Shown here: piece after piece, positions 1 to 5,840 of the stretch | How positions within the stretch are numbered: the stretch's first letter is position 1 | How the letters are laid out: the number at the start of each line of letters is the position of its first letter | Assembly (NCBI GenBank): GCA_946406305.1 | Contig: CAMJKC010000073.1 | Location: forward strand, 1-8,122 | Length of the DNA stretch: 8,122 nucleotides | Direction: 5' to 3' | Source: an uncultured Lachnospiraceae bacterium | Lineage (GTDB): Bacteria > Bacillota > Clostridia > Lachnospirales > Lachnospiraceae | Program-made: the position numbers and the translations under genes | Notes under the pieces: generated by a model | Seen by the model: the letters and a program-made list of their open reading frames with translations, nothing else | What the model was told of the DNA's origin: nothing | Databases searched by the model: none

Positions 1-53
1 TTTAACTTTGATTAGTAATCAGTAGGTCGGCGGTTCAAGTCCACTCGGAGGCT
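1..53 (+). tRNA. 3' part of tRNA-Thr (anticodon AGT), 5' end outside window
   Basis: The stretch has the layout of the second half of a tRNA. It shows a 7-base anticodon loop TTAGTAA (12-18, anticodon AGT at 14-16), a short variable region AGGTC (24-28), a T loop TTCAAGT (34-40), an acceptor strand CGGAGGC (46-52) and a T discriminator (53). An acceptor ending in AGGC implies a 5' end beginning GCCT, as is usual for tRNA-Thr. The CCA end is not encoded. Two pairs are imperfect: T7-T23 in the anticodon stem and C31-A43 in the T stem. The D arm cannot be checked because the 5' half is missing, so a degenerate copy is possible. An A at position 34 would normally be deaminated to inosine. Confidence 0.6.
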
Positions 54-101
54 TTAAGTATTAATAAAAAATAATAAATATAAAAATTTAAAATTTTAAA
101 T

Positions 102-139
102 AAAAAAAGCGAATGTTACATTTTCACATTCGCTTTTTT
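102..139. terminator. Bidirectional intrinsic terminator
   Basis: An 8-bp perfect stem pairs GCGAATGT (109-116) with ACATTCGC (126-133) around a 9-base loop. It is flanked by an A run (102-108) and a T run (134-139), which extend the stem and give a U-tract whichever strand is transcribed. It lies between the tRNA on the plus strand and the end of the 5'-nucleotidase gene on the minus strand, and can serve both. Confidence 0.85.
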
Positions 140-156
140 ATTTCTTTAATTAAAAT

Positions 157-1893
157 TTATTTTATGATAGTTATTCTTCCTTCTCCATAGATGTTTGAAT
201 ATTTTTCTGTTCCTTCTGCTTTTAAATAATCAACTAAGACATCTACATCAGGTAAAATTCTACTTTTTAAAACTTCTGAACCTTTAAACATTGTATATCC
301 ATCACCACCGTTTAAAAGTTTGTAATCGTGGCAAGCTAAAGTGTACTCTTTATCAAGATCTAAATCTTCTCCATTAACTTTTATATCACGAACTCTATAT
401 TCACCATTTACAGATATGAAATTTTGTTTTTCATCGCACACTACACTTGATGGTATTGTAGTATCTATAGTATAAGTTAATCCTGATACATGTAAGAAAC
501 CACCACTTTCCTCTGGAAGTTTACTTGAACCGTGCTCAAGGGCATCTCTTATAACAGAGCCTTTGCAAGAAATCATAGTAGCCATATTGTTAAAAGGTTC
601 TACTGTTAGACAATCACCATAAGTTATATCTTTCCCTTTTGGTAGACCTTTTCTTATACCACCGCCATTCATAAAGCCTATATCAGCATCTAAAACATAT
701 CTATAAGCATCTGCAATAAGGTCACCTAAATTTGTCTCTTGTTTACGAACTATTCTTTCATCTGTTTCAGGGTCATTTATTATTAAATCTACTTTATTAT
801 CTTTTACTATAACTTGACTTAGAGATTCAGAATATTTTGCTTGTATGTCTTTGATGAAACTATCTATCTCAGCATCTTTTGCATTTAATAATTTTCCATC
901 TTCATCAGTTGTAGGACTTCCATCTGTTACTGGAACATTGTCTATCATATCAACTAAAAAGTTTCCATCTTTAGTGATAGTAAGTTGACCTATGTGTTTT
1001 AGTTTTGTTCCAGTTTGTGCTATAGTTACAGGTTTTCCGTCTTTGTTTACTGCATTTAAACCATTTATAACCTCATGTGAGTGACCATCAATTAAAAAGT
1101 CAATACCATTTGTATTCTTTATTACTTCTGTAGATTTCCATCTGTCTGTCGTTCCATCTATGCCAAGATGACCTACAAGTATTACATAGTCAGCACCTTC
1201 CGCTCTTGCATCATCAACTGCATTTTGAACAGTTTGATATAATTTTTCTCCTGTGCTATCTTCAGATAAAGTATATATGTAATTGCCATCTGCATCTTGG
1301 AAATATGCTGGAGTTGACTTTGTAAATGACTCTGGAGTGGTAACACCAACCAAAGCAACTTTTTTATTTCCAAAATTCATAATTTTATAAGGATTTAAAA
1401 CTGGTTCATTATTTCTTAAATCAATAAAGTTAGCACAGAAAATTATGTTGTTTAAATCATAACAGTTAGATAAAAAATTTTCCATATTGTAATCAAATTC
1501 GTGGTTGCCTGCAGTGACCATGTCATATCCAACTTCTTTCATTATTTCAATTAAGTATTTTCCTTTAGACAATGTTCCTATAGGTGCACCTTGAGAGAAG
1601 TCACCAGCATCTACAAGTGCTACATATTTGTCACCTTCTGCAAGTAGTCGCTTTTTATACTCTGCGAGTCCTGCATAACCTATGTTGTCATCAACACCAC
1701 AGTGAACATCATTTGTAAATAAAACTACTATGTCTTTATCATTTTGGACAAAATTAGACACTTGAGTTTCATCAGTACTTTTAGTTGTTTCAGTAGAAGA
1801 TACAGTGGCAGAATTATTACAAGCCATTAGCATATAAACTGCACAAATAAAAGTTAAAGAAATACTTAAAAACTTTTTAAAACTAAATTTCAT
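157..1893 (-). CDS. 5'-nucleotidase / UshA-family metallophosphatase lipoprotein
   Basis: A 578-residue bifunctional-type 5'-nucleotidase predicted to sit on the outer face of the membrane and remove phosphate from nucleotides or related phosphoesters, so that nucleosides and phosphate can be taken up. The N terminus is a lipoprotein signal: positive start, hydrophobic core, then lipobox LMAC with the lipidated Cys at 25. The calcineurin-like metal-binding motifs all appear in order: NDVH (61-64), GDFSQG (97-102), GNHEFD (129-134), GH (241-242) and GHSH (270-273). The C-terminal 5'-nucleotidase substrate-binding domain follows, with ETNLGDLIADA (386-396), NGGGIRKG (409-416) and NGGDGYTMF (528-536). 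The length is normal for the family. The start is supported by AAAGGAGGT five bases or less upstream (1897-1905, minus strand). It is a single-gene unit with its own promoter and terminator. The exact substrate cannot be read from sequence. Confidence 0.93.
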   Translation of the reverse strand: MKFSFKKFLSISLTFICAVYMLMACNNSATVSSTETTKSTDETQVSNFVQNDKDIVVLFTNDVHCGVDDNIGYAGLAEYKKRLLAEGDKYVALVDAGDFSQGAPIGTLSKGKYLIEIMKEVGYDMVTAGNHEFDYNMENFLSNCYDLNNIIFCANFIDLRNNEPVLNPYKIMNFGNKKVALVGVTTPESFTKSTPAYFQDADGNYIYTLSEDSTGEKLYQTVQNAVDDARAEGADYVILVGHLGIDGTTDRWKSTEVIKNTNGIDFLIDGHSHEVINGLNAVNKDGKPVTIAQTGTKLKHIGQLTITKDGNFLVDMIDNVPVTDGSPTTDEDGKLLNAKDAEIDSFIKDIQAKYSESLSQVIVKDNKVDLIINDPETDERIVRKQETNLGDLIADAYRYVLDADIGFMNGGGIRKGLPKGKDITYGDCLTVEPFNNMATMISCKGSVIRDALEHGSSKLPEESGGFLHVSGLTYTIDTTIPSSVVCDEKQNFISVNGEYRVRDIKVNGEDLDLDKEYTLACHDYKLLNGGDGYTMFKGSEVLKSRILPDVDVLVDYLKAEGTEKYSNIYGEGRITIIK

Positions 1894-1926
1894 AATACCT
1901 CCTTTATATTTTTGCGATTTTTATAT

Positions 1927-1955
1927 ATTATACCATATTTAAAATAAAATTGTAA
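1927..1955 (-). promoter_or_regulatory. Promoter of the 5'-nucleotidase gene
   Basis: On the minus strand a perfect TATAAT (1927-1932) is preceded by TGG, giving an extended -10. A weak -35 TTACAA (1950-1955) lies at 17-base spacing. It sits just downstream of the rpmB terminator and about 35 bases upstream of the start codon. Confidence 0.7.
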
Positions 1956-1989
1956 AAAAAATAGACTGCAATATACAGCCTACAAAAAA
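1954..1989 (-). terminator. Terminator of rpmB
   Basis: Read on the minus strand, TAGGCTG pairs with CAGTCTA (1976-1982 with 1962-1968; one G-U pair) around a 7-base loop and is followed by eight T (1954-1961). It lies about 40 bases after the rpmB stop codon and slightly overlaps the -35 of the next gene. A flanking A run (1984-1990 on the plus strand) lets the stem extend further. Confidence 0.75.
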
Positions 1990-2022
1990 ACAAATATTAT
2001 TTAATATTTATTTTAATATAAA

Positions 2023-2208
2023 TTATGCTCTTTCAACAGCCCCAGATTTTAAGCATCTAGTGCACACATATTCTTTCTTATTGCCATGCTCAGTTTTTAT
2101 AGTAACATGCTTTAAATTTGATTTAAAAATTTTATTTGATCTACGGTGAGAATGGCTCACTTGATTACCAAAATGAACACTTTTTTCACATACACAACAT
2201 TTAGCCAT
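2023..2208 (-). CDS. rpmB: 50S ribosomal protein L28
   Basis: A 61-residue basic protein with the full L28 signature: MAKCCVC at the N terminus, VSHSHRRSNKIFKSNLK in the middle and YVCTRCLKSGAVERA at the C terminus. L28 is a component of the large ribosomal subunit. This is the zinc-binding (C+) form: Cys4/Cys7 and Cys49/Cys52 make two CxxC knuckles. Bacteria that also carry a Cys-less paralogue typically switch to it under zinc limitation; no such paralogue is in this window. The start has a strong Shine-Dalgarno AGGAGGA (2215-2221, minus strand). The gene stands alone between its own promoter and terminator. Confidence 0.97.
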   Translation of the reverse strand: MAKCCVCEKSVHFGNQVSHSHRRSNKIFKSNLKHVTIKTEHGNKKEYVCTRCLKSGAVERA

Positions 2209-2240
2209 CTTTAATCCTCCTATCTTACATATGACAAGTT

Positions 2241-2269
2241 ATGTTATCATAATTTATATAAAATTTCAA
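2241..2269 (-). promoter_or_regulatory. Promoter of rpmB
   Basis: On the minus strand, TTGAAA (2264-2269) and TAACAT (2241-2246) are separated by 17 bases, with TGA just before the -10 (extended -10). The expected transcript start leaves a short leader of roughly 25 bases carrying the AGGAGGA site, with no room for a long leader structure. Confidence 0.65.
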
Positions 2270-2345
2270 GAGTTTTATGAAAAATTATATTGTAAATCTA
2301 TGAAAATAGGTAAATTGTGATTAAAATGTATAATTTAATAAAATA

Positions 2346-2374
2346 TTGAAAAAAAAACATATTTTTTGTATAAT
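2346..2374 (+). promoter_or_regulatory. Strong promoter of the rightward operon
   Basis: TTGAAA (2346-2351) and a perfect TATAAT (2369-2374) are separated by exactly 17 bases, which is near-consensus for the housekeeping sigma factor. The spacer is an A run followed by a T run. Transcription would start near 2381, only about 17 bases before the first ATG, so the GGAGG site (2384-2388) lies almost at the 5' end of the mRNA. It is the only convincing promoter found ahead of the seven rightward genes. Confidence 0.8.
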
Positions 2375-2397
2375 ATCATAGTTGGAGGTCATTAAAA

Positions 2398-2532
2398 ATG
2401 GATGATTTTTTGTTTTGGTTCATGTTTGGAATCATAGTTTTAATATGTATAGTCGTAGCCATAGTAGTAGGAAATGTTGGATATTTTGTATCACAACAAT
2501 CTATGGGCCGTGATGCTGATGAAGAAGATTAA
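2398..2532 (+). CDS. 44-residue single-pass membrane microprotein
   Basis: This small gene starts at ATG 2398 behind GGAGG (2384-2388) and directly follows the strong promoter, so it is very likely translated. The product begins MDDFLFWFMFG, continues with a hydrophobic stretch (about residues 4-31, rich in I, V, F, with one Cys) and ends in a short polar, acidic tail, SMGRDADEED. The few charges ahead of the segment are negative, and the tail after it is mixed; orientation is therefore uncertain. I do not recognise a family. Its stop codon overlaps the start of the downstream protease gene by 14-20 bases, which suggests translational coupling and a shared role at the membrane. It could be a small partner of the protease or a leader-type ORF that sets protease translation. 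Confidence 0.75.
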   Translation: MDDFLFWFMFGIIVLICIVVAIVVGNVGYFVSQQSMGRDADEED

Positions 2533-3727
2533 AAAGAACAGAATAGGATTGTTAATATCGTTTTTATTAGTGTTCTTTTTAGTTGGGTTTTCTTCAAATA
2601 GTGATTCTCTGTATATGTATCAGTGGGGGCTTAAAAATTCAGGAAATGGGCACTTAAACAAAAACCTGGCACTAAGTAATTATAACTTTATGAAGTTTGA
2701 TTGGAATATTGCAAATTTGTCATTTCCAGCATACAAGCAAAATGTAAATGATTTTTATCAAGACAGCTTAGCATTTATTGAAGGAGTTCAAAATGTTGAT
2801 ATGGGTTTTGAGGATGCATATAGTTTGTATTCAAATATTCAAAATAAGTCAGAAGTTATAGTTGCGATAATTGATGGTGGAATAGATATAAATCATACAG
2901 AATTAAGTGGTAGTATATGGACAAATAGAGGAGAAATACCCGGAGATGGAATAGATAATGATGGTAATGGTTATATAGATGATGTCCATGGTTATAATTT
3001 TTTTAACCATGATTCAAATGTATTAAATGCGAGCATAACTGATGTGCATGGCACTCATGTAGCAGGTAGCATAGTGGCAGCTCATAATAATGTTGGCATA
3101 AAGGGCATAGCCTATACTGACGAACATAATATAAAAATTATGCCAATCAAGATATTAGGTGAAAGCCACATAGGTAATGTAAAGTATATAGCAGAAGCAA
3201 TAAAATATGCACATTTAAATGGTGCAAAAATATGTAATATAAGTCTTGGAAGTATGACAATAGATGATGAACTTGATAGAGTTATAAGAACTTATCACGA
3301 TATGTTATTTGTTGTTGCAGCAGGAAATGGAGAGAATTTTATTGGATATGAACTTGATGAGTTACCTATATACCCAGCAGCATATAACTATCCAAATATA
3401 ATAACTGTTGGGAATTTGTCTTTAGATGGAAGTAGATATATTTCAAGCAATTATGGTAAATCGGTAGATATATTTGCACCAGGGACATTTATACTTAGTT
3501 TAGGACCAAATAATACTTATGGATTTATGACGGGAACAAGTATGTCAAGTCCTTATGTGACAGCAGTGGCAAGTATGGTTATGAGTGCATTTAATAAATC
3601 TGCTTTTGATGTAAAAAAAATTATAAATAATTCAGCGGTAATAGATGGAAAACTCGTAGGGTTATGTGTGTCAAACGGAAGGTTAAATGCATTTAATGCA
3701 TTGTTACTTGCATCACAATATAGTTAA
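2519..3727 (+). CDS. Secreted subtilisin-family (S8) serine protease
   Basis: A 402-residue protein that cleaves peptide bonds outside the cell. A signal peptide or anchor is visible: MKKIKKNR, then a hydrophobic core (about residues 9-24). A short linker contains YQWGLKNSG (34-42), a motif common just ahead of S8 domains. The catalytic triad is complete: Asp119 in AIIDGGID, His177 in DVHGTHVAGS and Ser341 in GTSMSSP. The oxyanion Asn270 lies in AAGNG. DGIDNDGNGYIDD (143-155) resembles the acidic, probably Ca2+-binding insert of many clostridial S8 enzymes. No wall anchor or accessory C-terminal domain follows, so the enzyme ends with the catalytic fold. The region before the domain is short (about 75 residues) for a classical I9 propeptide. 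Starts at 2513 and 2519 are both possible and an upstream ATG at 2474 exists. None has a good ribosome site, so coupling to the microprotein gene is likely. The natural substrate is unknown. Confidence 0.9.
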   Translation: MKKIKKNRIGLLISFLLVFFLVGFSSNSDSLYMYQWGLKNSGNGHLNKNLALSNYNFMKFDWNIANLSFPAYKQNVNDFYQDSLAFIEGVQNVDMGFEDAYSLYSNIQNKSEVIVAIIDGGIDINHTELSGSIWTNRGEIPGDGIDNDGNGYIDDVHGYNFFNHDSNVLNASITDVHGTHVAGSIVAAHNNVGIKGIAYTDEHNIKIMPIKILGESHIGNVKYIAEAIKYAHLNGAKICNISLGSMTIDDELDRVIRTYHDMLFVVAAGNGENFIGYELDELPIYPAAYNYPNIITVGNLSLDGSRYISSNYGKSVDIFAPGTFILSLGPNNTYGFMTGTSMSSPYVTAVASMVMSAFNKSAFDVKKIINNSAVIDGKLVGLCVSNGRLNAFNALLLASQYS

Positions 3728-3732
3728 GGAGG
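3726..3732 (+). promoter_or_regulatory. Ribosome binding site deciding the start at 3738
   Basis: AAGGAGG lies five bases before ATG 3738 and overlaps the protease stop codon (TAA 3725-3727). It fixes the start of the next gene at a clean signal peptide, rejecting the longer open frame that begins at 3687 inside the protease gene. It is by far the strongest ribosome site within the envelope cluster. Confidence 0.85.
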
Positions 3733-3737
3733 AATTC

Positions 3738-5012
3738 ATGAGAAGAATATTGATTTCTATACTAAGTTTATTGACGTTAATTATGTTGACAATGAATGTT
3801 ATTTTTGCAGCGGGGATAGAAGATAATACTATTCCTGCTCCAACGAATGTAACTTTAAATAGAGATGGTGTTGTAACTTGGAGTGCTGATGATGATTTTT
3901 TATATAAGAGTTTTCAAATTAGATTATTGAAAAGGGCAGATGTAAATGAAAATGGGAGCATAGTATATAAATACAATACGCATGGTTCAAATAAAACTGC
4001 CGATGGAAGTGAAAGAAGTTATGATGTGACATTTGGTTCAGTAGGTTATTACAGAGTAAGGGTTAGAGCATTAAATTTGTCAGGTAATTATTCGGAGTGG
4101 ACAGAATCAACAGAAGATGTTCCTGTAACAGAAGAAGATATAACAGTAAATTTATATAGCAATAATAATAGTTATGCATATAATTCAAGTTCAAGTGCGG
4201 GACCTGGTGTAGTTAATAATACAGTAAACAATAATCAGGTTGCAGGTCCAAGTATTACAGCAACAGTAGGAAATCAAAATAATAATGTAGCAGGACCTTT
4301 ATATAATCAAAGTCAAGGGCCAGGAGTAATAAATAATGCAAATACAAGTAGTAGTGTAAATGCTGTTGGACCTGGTGCTGTGAATCAAAATCAAAACACA
4401 ACGAGTTATGTTTCAAATAGTGTTTTAAATCCTACAGGAAATTCAAATACAGGGACTGGAATTACAAGTAATTCTGTGCTCAACACAACAGGTAATGTGT
4501 CAAGTAGTAATGTAAATGCTCAAAGAAGTGTAGGGAGTGGTGCAGCAGCAATACCGGCAAATACAATAACTGGAGCAGACGGGCCAGGTAGAACGACAAC
4601 GAATGTATCTTCATATGGAGCAACAGAGATAGGTTGGCATGTAGATAGTGGTGGTAGATATTTTTATCAAGGTAATGGAGTTTATTTAATAAACACTTGG
4701 GCAGAGATAGGTGGAGTTTTTTATAGATTTGATAATACAGGGCATGTTATAGTCAATAGTTGGTATACTGATGTTGCTACAGGTAATAGATACTTGTTAG
4801 GTAGTGAGGGAGAAATGTTACTTGGTTGGCAGAAAAAAGATGGCAAGTGGTATTATTTGAATCCTAATAGAGGTTCTAGCTATGGAGTTATGTATTATAA
4901 TTCAATTTTAGCCATAGATGGTGCAATATATGCATTTTCAGCTGATGGTGTTATGATACAAGATGCATGGTATAATGGATATTATTATGGACATGATGGA
5001 GCAAGAATATAA
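3738..5012 (+). CDS. Secreted Fn3-like / choline-binding-repeat surface protein
   Basis: A 424-residue exported protein with a modular plan. Residues 1-25 are a signal peptide (MRRILISILS, hydrophobic core, VIFA-AG cleavage). Residues 32-128 look like one fibronectin type III domain: IPAPTNV at its start, VVTWSA, YYRVRVRALN and a YSEWTES end. Residues 135-290 are a low-complexity N/S/G/T-rich linker with repeated GPG-x-x-N(N) units and a twice-used SNSVLNxTGN. Residues 298-424 are about five aromatic/glycine wall-binding repeats (GWHVDSGGRYFY, GWQKKDGKWYYLN, and others) of the choline/glucan-binding type (CW_binding_1). The parts suggest a protein held non-covalently on wall polymers by its C terminus, with the Fn3 domain displayed at the end of a flexible stalk. 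No catalytic domain is seen. It sits between a secreted protease and a membrane protein in the same operon; it may be a scaffold or a protease substrate (inference). Confidence 0.85.
   Translation: MRRILISILSLLTLIMLTMNVIFAAGIEDNTIPAPTNVTLNRDGVVTWSADDDFLYKSFQIRLLKRADVNENGSIVYKYNTHGSNKTADGSERSYDVTFGSVGYYRVRVRALNLSGNYSEWTESTEDVPVTEEDITVNLYSNNNSYAYNSSSSAGPGVVNNTVNNNQVAGPSITATVGNQNNNVAGPLYNQSQGPGVINNANTSSSVNAVGPGAVNQNQNTTSYVSNSVLNPTGNSNTGTGITSNSVLNTTGNVSSSNVNAQRSVGSGAAAIPANTITGADGPGRTTTNVSSYGATEIGWHVDSGGRYFYQGNGVYLINTWAEIGGVFYRFDNTGHVIVNSWYTDVATGNRYLLGSEGEMLLGWQKKDGKWYYLNPNRGSSYGVMYYNSILAIDGAIYAFSADGVMIQDAWYNGYYYGHDGARI
4413..4496 (+). repeat. Protein-level repeat SNSVLNxTGN in the linker
   Basis: SNSVLNPTGN (4413-4442) and SNSVLNTTGN (4467-4496) recur at an 18-residue period inside the surface-protein stalk. 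The two DNA copies use different codons at most synonymous sites, including TCA/AGT and AGT/TCT for serine, so this is a repeat of the protein, not a fresh DNA duplication. Confidence 0.7.
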
Positions 5013-5838
5013 AATAATTGACAGAGTAAAAAATAATTACAAGAAGTTTTTATCTGTAGCAATGATAGTTATATTGATTATCATTGCTACTATTTTAGTA
5101 AATATTTATGGTAATTTTAATAGAGGAGATGAAAATGTTAAAGATGTAGTGAGCCATAGCGATATGCTTGTTAGATCAGAAGATGAGAGATTAAATAGCT
5201 TCATAAAAAAATATTTCAATGATAGAATGAATTTGAATTATGAAGAAATATTTAAAGCATTTAACAAACAGATAACTTTTGACAGGACCAACAAAAAAGA
5301 GAGAGAAATATTAGTTAATATAAAAAATGAGAATAAATATATTAAATCTTATGACAATATAAATGTATGGTATGTTATTGGAAGAAGAGAAAATGAAAAA
5401 GTGGTTATAATAACTTATGATATATCTTTTGGTTTTTCAAATGGAATTATACCATCAATTTTGATTGCTTATGTTGTTGAAGGTGATGAAATATATTTTT
5501 TAGATGATTATGATATAGGAACATCAAAATATATAAGTAGTGTATTAGAGTTGATGGATGTAAAAATGTTATATGAAAAAGTTAGAGAAGAACTTGAGAG
5601 AGCTTTAACAGGGAATGATGAGTTAAAATTAGTATATAATTCATATAGAGAATATGATAAAAGTTTAAATGATAATATAGATGATATGTTTCTTAAAGAT
5701 ATATATGAAAACAATATAGAAAATAAACTTAACAATATTGATGTAGATGAGAGTTATGAATTACCAAAGCCAAAAATCACAAATGTTGATATAGCAACAG
5801 TAAGTATAGCTACAGCAGTATTTGCTACAAGAGAATAA
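4987..5838 (+). CDS. Membrane-anchored protein of unknown function (possible NTF2-like outer domain)
   Basis: About 283 residues from ATG 4987; ATG 4975, 4993 and 4996 are alternatives. Only a weak GGA precedes 4987, and the start overlaps the end of the surface-protein gene by about 26 bases, so translation is probably coupled. A short charged N terminus (KIIDRVKNNYKK) is followed by one transmembrane segment (about 21-41). The rest should lie outside: a charged linker, then an alpha+beta region (about 68-175) with YVIGRRENEKVVIITYDISF and PSILIAYVVEGDEIYFLDD, and a helix MLYEKVREELERAL (194-207). This order of strands and helices resembles NTF2-like outer domains that I recall from clostridial hypothetical proteins, some of which continue into an SH3-type domain. 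Here the protein stops after an odd Ala/Thr/Ile tail (DIATVSIATAVFATRE). I do not recognise a named family. It may anchor or assist the neighbouring secreted proteins. Confidence 0.7.
   Translation: MDMMEQEYKIIDRVKNNYKKFLSVAMIVILIIIATILVNIYGNFNRGDENVKDVVSHSDMLVRSEDERLNSFIKKYFNDRMNLNYEEIFKAFNKQITFDRTNKKEREILVNIKNENKYIKSYDNINVWYVIGRRENEKVVIITYDISFGFSNGIIPSILIAYVVEGDEIYFLDDYDIGTSKYISSVLELMDVKMLYEKVREELERALTGNDELKLVYNSYREYDKSLNDNIDDMFLKDIYENNIENKLNNIDVDESYELPKPKITNVDIATVSIATAVFATRE
5056..5090 (+). repeat. Perfect 12-bp inverted repeat inside a coding region
   Basis: GTAGCAATGATA (5056-5067) and its exact reverse complement TATCATTGCTAC (5079-5090) flank an 11-base loop. It lies in the codons for the transmembrane segment of the preceding entry, about 70 bases after the start codon. 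In mRNA it would form a hairpin followed by the U-rich TATTTTAG. A role in attenuation or mRNA processing is possible but not shown. Confidence 0.6.
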
Positions 5839-5840
5839 CT

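Noticed and set aside
54..156. Possible integration (att) site at the tRNA 3' end
   Set aside because: No integrase gene, no repeated copy of the tRNA end within the window and no phage-like genes; only a terminator is present.
1182..1373. 63-codon open frame on the minus strand inside the 5'-nucleotidase gene
   Set aside because: Shadow of the real gene in another frame; no ribosome site and no plausible protein.
2330..2335. Second TATAAT ahead of the rightward operon
   Set aside because: No usable -35 at 16-18 bases upstream (ATAGGT region) and no TGn extension; the promoter at 2346-2374 is far better.
2987..3011. 8-bp inverted repeat (CATGGTTA / TAACCATG) in the protease gene
   Set aside because: Short, within the conserved HGYNFFN coding stretch; easily explained by chance and codon constraint.
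4150..4620. Possible tandem DNA repeat or CRISPR-like array in the N/S-rich region
   Set aside because: Repeats exist only at the protein level with irregular spacing and divergent codons; the frame is open throughout.
5508..5735. 75-codon antisense open frame inside the membrane-protein gene
   Set aside because: Ser/Leu/Phe-rich shadow, no ribosome site or promoter.
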